Shown here piece by piece: positions 11,177 through 20,440 of a stretch of 64,000 nt of DNA. The stretch lies in contig CP089930.1 of the NCBI GenBank assembly GCA_021307345.1, positions 1,984,001 through 2,048,000 on the forward strand, written 5' to 3'. Under the pieces are notes generated by a model, which was given only the letters and a program-made list of their open reading frames with translations, searched no databases and was not told the origin of the DNA. This DNA is from Escherichia coli. Its GTDB lineage: Bacteria; Pseudomonadota; Gammaproteobacteria; Enterobacterales; Enterobacteriaceae. Position 1 is the stretch's first letter. The number at the start of each line of letters is the position of its first letter. The translations under genes were made by a program, and so were the position numbers.

Positions 11177-12256
11177 ATGAAAATAGCGTTTATCGGCGAA
11201 GCTGTTTCAGGGTTTGGTGGTATGGAAACAGTCATTCGAGATGTTATTACCACCTTCAGACAACAACATATCCAAAGTGAAATGTTTTTCTTTTGCCGTA
11301 ATGACAAAATGGATAAGGGATGGCTGGAAGGTATTAAGTACTCGTGTTCATTTTCCAACATTCGCTTAGGTTTTTTACGTCGCGCGAAGCATATTCATGC
11401 TTTAAGCAAATGGCTTCAGAATTATCAGCCAGATGTTGTTATTTGTATTGATGTGATCTCATGTTTGTATGCGGAAAAAGCGCGTAAAAAATCTGGAGTT
11501 GATGTACCTGTATTTTCATGGCCGCATTTTTCTTTAGATCATAAAAAACATGCTGAATATATCACCTGTGCCGACTATCATTTAGCAATCAGCTCCGGTA
11601 TTAAACAACAAATGATTAACCGGGGTGTACCAGAACCGACGATAAACGTTATTTTTAACCCTGTCGAAGCGAAAGATTCAGTCATTCCAGCACCCGAAGA
11701 AGGCGAAACGGCAACCTTCATTTATGTCGGACGCATGAAATTCGAAGGTCAGAAACGAGTAAAAGATCTTCTTGATGGCTTATCACAAGTGCAAGGTGAC
11801 TGGAAACTTCATGTATTGGGTGATGGTTCCGATTTCGAAAAATGCCAGGCTTATGGTAGAGAGTTAAATATTGATGATCGAATTGTCTGGTATGGTTGGC
11901 AACAACATCCCTGGGAATTAGTTCAGCAGGATATTAAAAAAGTGAGTGCGTTATTACTCACGTCATCTTTTGAAGGTTTCCCGATGACTCTGCTTGAAGC
12001 CTTATCGTGGGGGATTCCTTGTATCAGTGCAGATTGTGTCTCCGGGCCTGCTGACATCATCCAGCCTGATGTTAATGGTCATTTATATCAACCGGGTGAT
12101 ATGACCGGTTTTGTCGCTCTTCTCAATAAATACATAGCCGGTGAAATTCACATCGAACATGAAAAAATTCCTGAGTCGATCGATAAATTTTACCAGCAGA
12201 AATATTATGACAGATTACACAAGATAATTATTTCTGTTATTTCCCGGAGGAAATGA
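11177..12256 (+). CDS. waaB: LPS 1,6-galactosyltransferase
   Basis: 359 residues, GT4 family, with N-terminal MKIAFIGEAVSGFGGMETVIRDVITTF identical in character to K-12 WaaB, the GRMKFEGQKRVKDLLD region near 190 and EGFPMTLLEALSWG near 265 containing the E-x7-E motif. WaaB adds the galactose side branch to the first outer-core glucose. Its stop overlaps the next start (12253) by four bases. The N-terminal third is nearly invariant with K-12 while the C-terminal third is diverged. Confidence 0.9.
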   Translation: MKIAFIGEAVSGFGGMETVIRDVITTFRQQHIQSEMFFFCRNDKMDKGWLEGIKYSCSFSNIRLGFLRRAKHIHALSKWLQNYQPDVVICIDVISCLYAEKARKKSGVDVPVFSWPHFSLDHKKHAEYITCADYHLAISSGIKQQMINRGVPEPTINVIFNPVEAKDSVIPAPEEGETATFIYVGRMKFEGQKRVKDLLDGLSQVQGDWKLHVLGDGSDFEKCQAYGRELNIDDRIVWYGWQQHPWELVQQDIKKVSALLLTSSFEGFPMTLLEALSWGIPCISADCVSGPADIIQPDVNGHLYQPGDMTGFVALLNKYIAGEIHIEHEKIPESIDKFYQQKYYDRLHKIIISVISRRK

Positions 12257-13275
12257 TGCAGCAGGTTTTTTTCCAGGAGACTGAGTTTCTCAATTCAGTT
12301 ATTGATTACAATTATAAAGTAGAAACAGAAAGTCTTTGTCTGGATATTGCTTATGGAACTGACAAGAATTTTCTTTTTGGTTGTGGAATTTCGATTGCTT
12401 CAATATTAAAATATAATGAAGGAAACCGCTTATGTTTCCATATTTTCACAGACTATTTTTGTAAAGATGAACGAAAATATTTTGATGCTCTGGCTCAGCA
12501 ATATAAAACCAGGATTAAGGTATATTTAATTAATGGCGATCGGCTCCGTTCATTGCCAAGTACCAAGAACTGGACTCATGCAATCTATTTTCGTTTTATT
12601 ATTGCAGATTACTTTATTAATAAAACACCTAAAGTTCTATATCTGGATGCCGATATCATTTGTCAGGGAACTATAGAACCACTTATTAATTTTACGTTTC
12701 CTGATGATGCAGTCGCAATGGTTGTTACCGAAGGACAAAATGACTGGTGGGAAAAACGTGCGCATTCGTTAGGTGTTGTGGGGATTGCTAAAGGTTATTT
12801 TAACTCTGGTTTTTTATTGATCAATACTAACCAATGGGCAGTTGAGCAGGTTTCTGCACGAGCCATTGCAATGTTAAATGATCCGGAGATAGTAAAAAAA
12901 ATAACACATCCTGATCAGGATGTATTGAATATGTTACTGGCAGATAAACTTATTTTTGCAGATATAAAATACAATACTCAGTTTAGCTTAAACTATCAAC
13001 TCAAAGAAAGTTTTAAAAATCCAGTAACCAGCGATACTATTTTTATCCATTATATTGGTCCGACCAAGCCCTGGCATGATTGGGCCTGGGATTATCCTGT
13101 ATCACAAGCCTTTATGGAGGCAAAAAATGCTTCGCCATGGAAGAATACGGCGTTGCTGAAACCAAACAATAGCAATCAATTAAGGTATAGCGCAAAACAT
13201 ATGCTGAAAAAGCATAGATATATAAAAGGATTTAGCAATTATCTTTTGTATTTTATTGAAAAGATAAAGCATTAA
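12253..13275 (+). CDS. waaO: LPS 1,3-glycosyltransferase (GT8, WaaO/WaaI type)
   Basis: 340 residues with a GT8 domain: LDIAYGTDKNFLFGCGISIASIL near 30-52, the DxD site LYLDADIICQG (Asp-132, Asp-134), YFNSGFLLINTNQW near 180 and the HYIGPTKPWHDW motif, then the GT8 C-terminal LRYSAKHMLKKHRYIKG tail. WaaO adds the second outer-core hexose (glucose in K-12 and R2). Position after waaB and before waaR is that of waaO; donor specificity (glucose or galactose) cannot be read from the sequence. Confidence 0.85.
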   Translation: MMQQVFFQETEFLNSVIDYNYKVETESLCLDIAYGTDKNFLFGCGISIASILKYNEGNRLCFHIFTDYFCKDERKYFDALAQQYKTRIKVYLINGDRLRSLPSTKNWTHAIYFRFIIADYFINKTPKVLYLDADIICQGTIEPLINFTFPDDAVAMVVTEGQNDWWEKRAHSLGVVGIAKGYFNSGFLLINTNQWAVEQVSARAIAMLNDPEIVKKITHPDQDVLNMLLADKLIFADIKYNTQFSLNYQLKESFKNPVTSDTIFIHYIGPTKPWHDWAWDYPVSQAFMEAKNASPWKNTALLKPNNSNQLRYSAKHMLKKHRYIKGFSNYLLYFIEKIKH

Positions 13276-13313
13276 ACTGGGAATCTATAAAGTAATGATA
13301 TAACGGTAGCCTT

Positions 13314-14330
13314 GTGGACTCATTTCCTGCCATAGAGATAGATAAAGTTAAAGCCTGGGATTTTAGGCTAACTAATAAAGATACTTCTGAAGGTTTAAAT
13401 GTTGCCTATGGTGTCGATGCTAATTATCTTGATGGTGTAGGTATTTCTATCACATCAATTGTCCTAAATAATCGACATATTAATCTTGATTTTTATATTA
13501 TTGCTGATGTTTATAATGATGATTTTTTTCAAAAGGTCGAAAAACTTGCAAGGCAATACCAATTAAGAATCACGCTTTATAGAATTAATACTGATAAGCT
13601 TCAGTGCTTGCCTTGTACACAGGTCTGGTCAAGAGCAATGTACTTTCGTTTGTTTGCGTTTCAATTATTGGGTCTGACGCTTGATCGTTTACTTTATCTT
13701 GATGCGGATGTTGTTTGTAAGGGTGATATTAGCCAATTACTTCATCTGGATTTAAACGGAGCGGTGGCTGCTGTTGTTAAAGATGTTGAGCCAATGCAGG
13801 AAAAGGCGGTATCCAGGTTGTCTGATCCTGAACTAAGGGGGCGCTACTTTAATTCAGGAGTGGTTTATTTAGACTTAAAAAAATGGGCTAATGCAAAACT
13901 AACAGAAAAAGCGTTATCTATTCTTATGAGTAAAGATAATGTTTATAAATATCCCGATCAAGATGTTATGAATGTTTTATTGAAAGGGATGACAATATTT
14001 TTGCCTCGTGAATTCAATACTATTTATACCATTAAAAGCGAATTAAAAGATAAAACACATCAGAACTATAAAAAGTTGATTACAGAAAACACGCTTCTCA
14101 TCCATTATACAGGGGCAACTAAACCGTGGCATAAATGGGCAATTTATCCATCTGTAAAATACTTTAAAATAGCGTTAGATAACTCGCCATGGAAAAATGA
14201 TTCCCCCAGAGATGCAAAATCAGTTATCGAATTTAAGAAAAGATATAAGCATTTGTTAGTTCAGCATCATTACGTAACTGGCATTATAGCAGGGGTTCGT
14301 TATCTTTACCGAAAATATTACAGTAAATAA
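13314..14330 (+). CDS. waaR: LPS 1,2-glucosyltransferase (GT8, WaaR/WaaJ)
   Basis: 338 residues from a GTG start (MDSFPAIEIDKVKAWDF), a GT8 protein with LNVAYGVDANYLDGVGISITSI near 28-49, DxD site LYLDADVVCKG (Asp-130, Asp-132), YFNSGVVYLDL near 179 and HYTGATKPWHKW. It closely resembles K-12 WaaR (RfaJ) and adds the third outer-core glucose. The start ATG is replaced by GTG with a poor ribosome binding site, so translation may depend on the upstream gene. Confidence 0.88.
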   Translation: MDSFPAIEIDKVKAWDFRLTNKDTSEGLNVAYGVDANYLDGVGISITSIVLNNRHINLDFYIIADVYNDDFFQKVEKLARQYQLRITLYRINTDKLQCLPCTQVWSRAMYFRLFAFQLLGLTLDRLLYLDADVVCKGDISQLLHLDLNGAVAAVVKDVEPMQEKAVSRLSDPELRGRYFNSGVVYLDLKKWANAKLTEKALSILMSKDNVYKYPDQDVMNVLLKGMTIFLPREFNTIYTIKSELKDKTHQNYKKLITENTLLIHYTGATKPWHKWAIYPSVKYFKIALDNSPWKNDSPRDAKSVIEFKKRYKHLLVQHHYVTGIIAGVRYLYRKYYSK

Positions 14331-14347
14331 CTTTTAATTGGCTTATC

Positions 14348-15046
14348 ATGATTCAGAAAAATAAGGTTAAAGATTTTGTTGTTTTTACTGATGACAACAA
14401 TTCAAAGTACCTCAATGTATTAAATGACTTTTTGTCTTATAATATTAAGATCATCAAAGTGTTTCGTTCTATTGATGATACAAAAGTCATGCTTATTGAC
14501 ACCGATTACGGTAAGTTGGTGCTTAAGGTCTTTTCTCCCAAAATTAAACGCAACGAGCGTTTTTTTAAATCTCTATTAAAAGGAGATTATTACGAACGCC
14601 TTTTTGAACAAACCCAAAAAGTGCGAAATGAAGGATTACATACTCTCAATGATTTTTATTTATTAGCAGAGCGAAAAACTTTACGATTTGTCCATACATA
14701 TATCATGCTGATCGAGTATATTGATGGTGTAGAGTTATGTGATATACCCAATATTGATAACGAGTTAAAAAATAAAATTCAGCAATCAATTCATTCTTTG
14801 CATCAACATGGTATGGTCTCTGGTGATCCTCATCGTGGTAACTTCATTATTAAAAATGGTGAAGTTCGAATTATTGATCTCTCTGGGAAACGTGCTTCAG
14901 CGCAACGGAAAGCGAAAGACCGTATAGATTTAGAGCGTCATTACGGTATTAAAAATGAGATTAAGGATCTAGGTTATTATCTTTTAGTTTATCGTAAAAA
15001 AATGCGCAATATTATGCGGCGTTTGAAAGGAAAACCAGCACGCTAA
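14348..15046 (+). CDS. waaY: LPS core heptose(II) kinase
   Basis: 232 residues, nearly identical to K-12 WaaY. The kinase-like core includes LVLKVFSPK (phosphate-binding Lys near 61), the catalytic loop HQHGMVSGDPHRGNF near 149-163 and IIDLSGKRASA near 171-181. It phosphorylates HepII after WaaP and WaaQ have acted. Unlike the glycosyltransferases around it, it is hardly diverged from K-12, so the divergence in this operon is patchy. Confidence 0.94.
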   Translation: MIQKNKVKDFVVFTDDNNSKYLNVLNDFLSYNIKIIKVFRSIDDTKVMLIDTDYGKLVLKVFSPKIKRNERFFKSLLKGDYYERLFEQTQKVRNEGLHTLNDFYLLAERKTLRFVHTYIMLIEYIDGVELCDIPNIDNELKNKIQQSIHSLHQHGMVSGDPHRGNFIIKNGEVRIIDLSGKRASAQRKAKDRIDLERHYGIKNEIKDLGYYLLVYRKKMRNIMRRLKGKPAR

Positions 15047-15119
15047 AGCAGAAATATCCCACCATTACGCGTCTTCGTTAGGCATTTTTATACGGAGTTA
15101 TTTATTTCACAGGTTTATC

Positions 15120-15923
15120 ATGAAGAATATTCGATACATTGACAAAATGGATGTTGAAAACCTGATTAAAAGTAAAACATCTGATGATGTTATTATTTTT
15201 CTATCTGGTCCCACATCGCAAAAGACGCCTTTGTCGGTATTACGTGCAAAGGATATTATTGCTGTCAATGGTTCTGCGCAATATCTGTTAAGTCATAATA
15301 TTGTTCCCTTTATTTATGTACTTACAGATGTTCGTTTTTTACATCAGCGTCGTGATGATTTTTATAATTTTAGCCAGAGAAGTCGTTATACCATCGTAAA
15401 CGTTGACGTTTATGAACACGCTTCCGAAGAAGATAAACTTTATATCCGCCAGAACTGTCTTATATTACGGTCTTTTTATCGCCGGGAAAAAGGTGGTTTT
15501 ATAAAGAAGATTAAATTTAATATTTTGAGCCAAATTCACAAAGAACTGCTGATCTCTGTACCGTTGTCTAAAAAAGGTCGTCTGGTTGGATTTTGCAAGG
15601 ACATTAGTCTTGGTTATTGCTCATGCCATACTATTGCCTTTGCTGCAATCCAAATAGCATATTCACTGAAGTATGCGCGGGTCATTTGTTCCGGCCTGGA
15701 TTTAACGGGTAGTTGTTCGCGTTTCTATGACGAAGATAAGAATCCTATGCCTTCGGAGTTGAGTAGAGATTTATTCAAAATCTTACCGTTTTTCCGCTTT
15801 ATGCGTGACAATGTTGAAGATATTAACATATATAATTTATCTGATGATACAGCGATTCAATATGATATTATTCCATTTATGAAAGCATCAGAAATTGAAG
15901 AGTCTTGTAGTTTGGAAAAATAA
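15120..15923 (+). CDS. waaZ: LPS core biosynthesis protein WaaZ
   Basis: 267 residues, MKNIRYIDKMDVENLIKSKTS onward, clearly homologous to K-12 WaaZ, with the conserved IIFLSGPTSQKTPLSVLR near 22-39 and GYCSCHTIAFAAIQIAYSLKYARVICSGLDLTG near 165-197. WaaZ is associated with addition of a third Kdo and a truncated-core glycoform; present in K-12- and R2-type operons, which supports the core-type call. 73 bases separate it from waaY. Confidence 0.9.
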   Translation: MKNIRYIDKMDVENLIKSKTSDDVIIFLSGPTSQKTPLSVLRAKDIIAVNGSAQYLLSHNIVPFIYVLTDVRFLHQRRDDFYNFSQRSRYTIVNVDVYEHASEEDKLYIRQNCLILRSFYRREKGGFIKKIKFNILSQIHKELLISVPLSKKGRLVGFCKDISLGYCSCHTIAFAAIQIAYSLKYARVICSGLDLTGSCSRFYDEDKNPMPSELSRDLFKILPFFRFMRDNVEDINIYNLSDDTAIQYDIIPFMKASEIEESCSLEK

Positions 15924-15979
15924 GCTAATATCTTTTATACTTTTACGTTATTTTATAAAAATATTGGGGTTGTTTAATA

Positions 15980-17122
15980 ATGATTAAAAAAATAATATTT
16001 ACCGTCACGCCAATATTTTCTATACCGCCAAAAGGAGCTGCAGCGGTTGAAACGTGGATTTATCAGGTAGCAAAAAGGCTTTCGATTCCAGCAACTATCG
16101 CCTGTATTCGAAATGATGGTTACCCGACCTATACAAAAGTAAATGATAATTGTGATATTCATTACATTAGTTTTAGTCGAGTCTATAAACGACTTTTCCA
16201 AAAGTGGACTCGACTTGATCCTATGCCGTATTCTCAGCGTATTTTAAATACCCAACCTAAAAATGCTGATCTGAAAGAGTCTGTTATTGTTATCCACAAT
16301 AGCATGAAGCTGTATAAACAGATTCGTGACAGAAGTCCTCAAGCGCAGCTAGTTATGCATTTTCATAATGCTTTCGAGCCAGGTCAGTTAGACAAAAATG
16401 CTAAGATAATTGTTCCTAGCCAGTTTCTATTCGATTTCTATTCGGAAAAAATGCCTGATGCAAATATTGCTATTGTGCCTAATGGTTTTTGTTCTGAATC
16501 GTACAGACAAAATAATACTGAAGATTTGAGGCAGAAGCTGAACATTGATGCGAATGATACTGTGCTATTATTTGCAGGAAGGATATCGCCAGATAAAGGT
16601 TGCCTGATGCTTATGGAGGCTTTTAATCAGCTTAATAAGACACAAGATAATCTCAAACTGGTGATCGTCGGTGATCCTTTTGCCAGTAAAAAAGGTGAAA
16701 AAGCTGAATATCAGAAAAAAGTTCTGGATGCAGCGAAAACTATTGGTGCAACATGCATTATGGTGGGTGGACAGTCACCAGAGCAGATGCATAACTATTA
16801 CCGTTTAGCAGATTTAGTTGTTGTGCCTTCTCAGGTAGAAGAGGCTTTTTGTATGGTAGCTGTTGAAGCGATGGCGGCAGGTAAACCTGTACTTGCCAGT
16901 CAAAAAGGTGGAATTAGTGAGTTTGTTCTGGAAGGAATTACAGGCTATCACCTTGCAGAGCCTATGACATCTGAAAGCATTCTCGCGGATATTAAGCGAG
17001 TTTTAGCTGATGCTGACAGAGGACAAATTGCTGAAAATGCCCGGAATTTTGTTTTCTCAAAATATAGCTGGGAACATGTAACTCAGTGCTTTGAAGCACA
17101 AATGCAAGACTGGTTTGGTTAA
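15980..17122 (+). CDS. waaK: LPS 1,2-N-acetylglucosaminyltransferase (WaaK, R2/Salmonella type)
   Basis: 380 residues, GT4 family: IPPKGAAAVETWIYQVAKRL near 14-33, HFHNAFEPGQLDKNAKIIVPSQF near 131-153, LLFAGRISPDKGCLMLMEAF near 199-218 and the EEAFCMVAVEAMAAGKPVLAS donor-site motif near 293-313. In R2 and Salmonella cores this enzyme adds the GlcNAc branch to the terminal glucose, required by the cognate ligase. It is not the GT9 enzyme WaaU that occupies this position in K-12. Last gene of the operon, convergent with waaL. Confidence 0.88.
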   Translation: MIKKIIFTVTPIFSIPPKGAAAVETWIYQVAKRLSIPATIACIRNDGYPTYTKVNDNCDIHYISFSRVYKRLFQKWTRLDPMPYSQRILNTQPKNADLKESVIVIHNSMKLYKQIRDRSPQAQLVMHFHNAFEPGQLDKNAKIIVPSQFLFDFYSEKMPDANIAIVPNGFCSESYRQNNTEDLRQKLNIDANDTVLLFAGRISPDKGCLMLMEAFNQLNKTQDNLKLVIVGDPFASKKGEKAEYQKKVLDAAKTIGATCIMVGGQSPEQMHNYYRLADLVVVPSQVEEAFCMVAVEAMAAGKPVLASQKGGISEFVLEGITGYHLAEPMTSESILADIKRVLADADRGQIAENARNFVFSKYSWEHVTQCFEAQMQDWFG

Positions 17123-17141
17123 ACAATTATTTGATTTTAAG

Positions 17142-17177
17142 AGCCTGCCTGAACTTAATGTCAGGCAGGCTTTTTTT
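17142..17177. terminator. Strong terminator between waaK and waaL
   Basis: An 11-pair perfect stem (AGCCTGCCTGA with TCAGGCAGGCT) with an eight-base loop is followed by seven T on the plus strand. It ends the waaQ-waaK operon and touches the waaL stop codon, so it can also serve waaL on the other strand. Confidence 0.88.
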
Positions 17178-18393
17178 ATTTATTCCGCATTGCTAACAGT
17201 AAACCAACAATCAAGCCAATTGGTTTAAGATCAACTTCCTCGAAGTTTCCGCGAATAATATAAAAACCTACAAGAGTTAAAAATAGTAGTAATTGACCAT
17301 TATAAGGCGTAGCCACAACTTTTTTAAATGTTGCATTAGCTGTTTCTTTGATAATAGAGCCATACAGATAAAGTAAAGCGAGTAGTCCAGCTAAACCTGC
17401 TGCAAACCAAATTGACAAAACAACGTTGTGTGGTCCAATAGATTGCCTGAACTTCCATGAAGGAAAATCTACGACACGCTTATTATATATTGCATGGTAA
17501 ATATCATCGCCGTAGCCATATCCCTTAAGCGGATTTTCCATAATTAATGTCCACGCCGTACCCTGTGTACCATTGGTATAGCGATAAGAACTGTCGGTCT
17601 GTTGAAGTTTATAAATAAGTCTATCTTTATCAGCATGATCAGCTTTATAGACAAATACACACGCCGCTGCAACAGAAATGACGATGGACGTCAGCATCAG
17701 TAATTTCCACTGACGATTTAAGATTAACCATAGTAGAGTAACAATGAATACAGCCAGCCACGCACCACGGGAGAGCGTTCCTAAAAGCAGAAACAAGAAA
17801 ATTGCACTAAAAATTATAAAACCTATTTTATAAGATGTTTTCTTGATAAGCCAAAGGTTTAATAATGCAGGAAACAGAAACACCATTGAGTCGGAAATAC
17901 TACGGTGTTCATAGGTCGTAAATGGCATTATCCCTTTATTATAATCTTGAATATAAAGAATAATTTCAACAAGGCAGCGCAACCCAAGTCCGGTAACTAA
18001 TGAGTATAGTATAATTTTACCGATGCTTTCATTATCTTCATCTTTTAATAATGCGGGTATAAGTAAACTATATGCCAAAAATCCTTTAAGTACCGTGTTA
18101 CTGAATTCTTTAAAACTTATTTTCAGGTCAGGTGATATGAATGTGGCATATAAAAGAATGAGCGACAGTGCTATGACACTATAAAAAAGATTATTTTTAT
18201 AGAGTGCTTTAAATGTTCCTGGAGCACGAGAAACTTGATAGATTACCGTGATGATCATTAATACTGATATGATATGCTTATAGCGGGTAATACCATCAAG
18301 GAAAAAGGTTGCAATAAAGAGAAATACCAACGCTTTATTCCAGTATGGTTTCCAGTTCTCTTTATTACGCAGCACCAGCGAGGCTGTTAACAT
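17176..18393 (-). CDS. waaL: O-antigen ligase
   Basis: 405 residues with about ten to twelve hydrophobic segments. The Wzy/WaaL signature region includes LGTLSRGAWLAVFIV near 204-218 and, after a large periplasmic loop, SYRYTNGTQGTAWTLIMENPLKGYGYG and the IGPHNVVLSIWFAAG motif with the conserved His. WaaL moves O polysaccharide from undecaprenyl diphosphate to lipid A-core in the periplasm. It resembles the Salmonella/R2 ligase and not the K-12 ligase, matching WaaK. Distal gene of the hldD-waaF-waaC-waaL unit. Confidence 0.92.
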   Translation of the reverse strand: MLTASLVLRNKENWKPYWNKALVFLFIATFFLDGITRYKHIISVLMIITVIYQVSRAPGTFKALYKNNLFYSVIALSLILLYATFISPDLKISFKEFSNTVLKGFLAYSLLIPALLKDEDNESIGKIILYSLVTGLGLRCLVEIILYIQDYNKGIMPFTTYEHRSISDSMVFLFPALLNLWLIKKTSYKIGFIIFSAIFLFLLLGTLSRGAWLAVFIVTLLWLILNRQWKLLMLTSIVISVAAACVFVYKADHADKDRLIYKLQQTDSSYRYTNGTQGTAWTLIMENPLKGYGYGDDIYHAIYNKRVVDFPSWKFRQSIGPHNVVLSIWFAAGLAGLLALLYLYGSIIKETANATFKKVVATPYNGQLLLFLTLVGFYIIRGNFEEVDLKPIGLIVGLLLAMRNK

Positions 18394-18431
18394 TGCTTAT
18401 CCACCATCTTAAATAATATATAATGTGTTAA

Positions 18432-19388
18432 TCAGGAATTGATTTTTTTTAATACTGTCTCTGCAGTCAGATGAGCGAGATCTTTATCTGGCGCCCTACA
18501 AACCACCTGATTCTTCCCATACCCGCCAATTAATCCCGGATCGGTCGGCCCATATACAGTAATATTAGGTTTATCCAGAGCCGCAGTTAAATGGCTTAAT
18601 CCCGTATCCACCGAAACCACGAATTTCGCCCCAGCCAGCACGCTGGCAATACCTTCCAGACTCATCTTCGGCAATACGTCGACATAATCAAATCCTTCCG
18701 CCAGCCTTTTCGCCCGCGCTTCTTCATGTGGTGCGCCCCAGGGAAGTTTAATGCGAATCCCTGAATCTGCCAGCAAGCCAATTAATTCTCGCCAGTGTTC
18801 TTCCGGCCAGTGTTTATCATCACGGGTCGTCGCATGAAGAAATACGGCGTATTCGCCAGCATCCGCCGGCGGGTTAGCCAGGAAATGCTGCGCAATGGCA
18901 TAGTCGCCCTGAGTCTGTGGTTTGCTGTAACCCAGGCTTTTGGCGAACAGCTCACGGGTGCGCTCTACGGCGTGCTGCTGTTTTGCAATATGATGTTTGC
19001 GATTGTAAAACAGGCTTGCCAGTGGTTCGCGAGCGGTTTGCCAGTCCATTCCATGCTTAATACCATGCGCCAGACGTGTCACCAGTGCTGCGCTTTTTAC
19101 CAGCCCTTGCGCATCAATAATCGCATCATAGTTTTCTGCCTGTAGCGTTTCACGAAACGCTTTCCGCTCCGCTTTAATAGGGGCAGAAAACCACGCTTTA
19201 CGCCAGCGGCGTATCGCTACCGGAATAACCCGTTCAACAGCGGCGTGCCAGGAAGGGATCTGCGCAAAACCTTCTTCCACCACCCAATCAAACGTTATTC
19301 CAGGGATTGCCTGCTGCGCATCGGTTAGCGCGGGCAGCGTATGGAGGACATCGCCCATCGACGATGTTTTGACGATAAGAACCCGCAT
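18432..19388 (-). CDS. waaC: LPS heptosyltransferase I
   Basis: 318 residues, GT9 family: MRVLIVKTSSMGDVLHTLPAL at the N-terminus and the ADP-heptose binding VVSVDTGLSHLTAAL near 259-273. It transfers the first L-glycero-D-manno-heptose to Kdo at the inner membrane. Three bases separate it from waaF upstream. Confidence 0.96.
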   Translation of the reverse strand: MRVLIVKTSSMGDVLHTLPALTDAQQAIPGITFDWVVEEGFAQIPSWHAAVERVIPVAIRRWRKAWFSAPIKAERKAFRETLQAENYDAIIDAQGLVKSAALVTRLAHGIKHGMDWQTAREPLASLFYNRKHHIAKQQHAVERTRELFAKSLGYSKPQTQGDYAIAQHFLANPPADAGEYAVFLHATTRDDKHWPEEHWRELIGLLADSGIRIKLPWGAPHEEARAKRLAEGFDYVDVLPKMSLEGIASVLAGAKFVVSVDTGLSHLTAALDKPNITVYGPTDPGLIGGYGKNQVVCRAPDKDLAHLTAETVLKKINS

Positions 19389-19391
19389 CCG

Positions 19392-20438
19392 TCAGGCTTC
19401 CTCTTGTAACAACAGTGCGTTGAGTTCTTCCAGTACGCGCTGGGGAGTAATGTCGATCAGACTCTGGTGATACCCTTCTGCGGCATCGCCTTTACGCACT
19501 TTGTGGTAGCCAGTAATCAGACGAATGACTCGCGCTTTATGAGAAAGCGGCGGCGTAAAGTCCGGGCTGCTAGGCCCATACAGTGCGACCAGCGGACGAT
19601 TCAGTGCTGCTGCGACGTGCATCAGACCAGAATCGTTGGTGACAATGGATTTACAGGCCGCAATCAGAATAACGGCTTGATCAAGCTGCGTTTCTCCCGC
19701 CAGATTACGACACCATGCCTGCTGCTCAGTATTCAGTGCGGCGAGTATCTCATTGCCCGCCTCATGATCTTTCGCCGAACCAAACAGAACCACCTGATAA
19801 CCTTCATCAATTAGCTGCTTTGCCAGCTCTGCGTAGTGGTAGTGCGGCCAGCGTTTTGCCGGGCCAAACTCCGCTCCAGGGCAAAAGCCAATCATCGGAC
19901 GTTCTGATGAGAGGGAAAATTGGTTACAGGTATACGATTTTTCACCTTCGCTCACCTGCAATTGCGGCCATAACAACGGTTTTGGTAGATCTTGTGCGGT
20001 ACGCATTACGCCTTTGTCATAGGCCAGCGCGACATAGCGTTCCACCATTAGCGGCCAGTCTTCTTTATCAAGCACGCGCACATCGTTGAGCAAACCGTAG
20101 CGCATTTCACCACGCCAGCCGGTGCGATGAGGAATACCTGCGAAGAAAGGCACTAATGCAGATTTAAAGGAGTTGGGTAAGACGTAGGCGCGGTCGTAAC
20201 GTTTATCGCGCAGGCTATGTCCCAGCTTGCGGCGTTCGCCGATTTCCAGCGAACCGTGACCGAGAGGCATAGGGATAGCTTCGTTAACTTCCGGCATCCG
20301 CGATAATAACGGACGGCACCATGCCGGTGCCATCACGTCGATTATCGCCTGGGGATAGCGCGCCTGGAGCGTGCGATAGAGACTTTGCGACATCATCATG
20401 TCGCCAACCCAAGACGGGCCTATCACCAAAATCTTCAT
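19392..20438 (-). CDS. waaF: LPS heptosyltransferase II
   Basis: 348 residues, GT9 family: MKILVIGPSWVGDMMMSQSLYRTL N-terminus, GFCPGAEFGPAKRWP near 180-194 and VTNDSGLMHVAAAL near 258-271. It adds HepII to HepI. Lies two bases after hldD in the same transcription unit. Confidence 0.96.
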   Translation of the reverse strand: MKILVIGPSWVGDMMMSQSLYRTLQARYPQAIIDVMAPAWCRPLLSRMPEVNEAIPMPLGHGSLEIGERRKLGHSLRDKRYDRAYVLPNSFKSALVPFFAGIPHRTGWRGEMRYGLLNDVRVLDKEDWPLMVERYVALAYDKGVMRTAQDLPKPLLWPQLQVSEGEKSYTCNQFSLSSERPMIGFCPGAEFGPAKRWPHYHYAELAKQLIDEGYQVVLFGSAKDHEAGNEILAALNTEQQAWCRNLAGETQLDQAVILIAACKSIVTNDSGLMHVAAALNRPLVALYGPSSPDFTPPLSHKARVIRLITGYHKVRKGDAAEGYHQSLIDITPQRVLEELNALLLQEEA

Positions 20439-20440
20439 AG

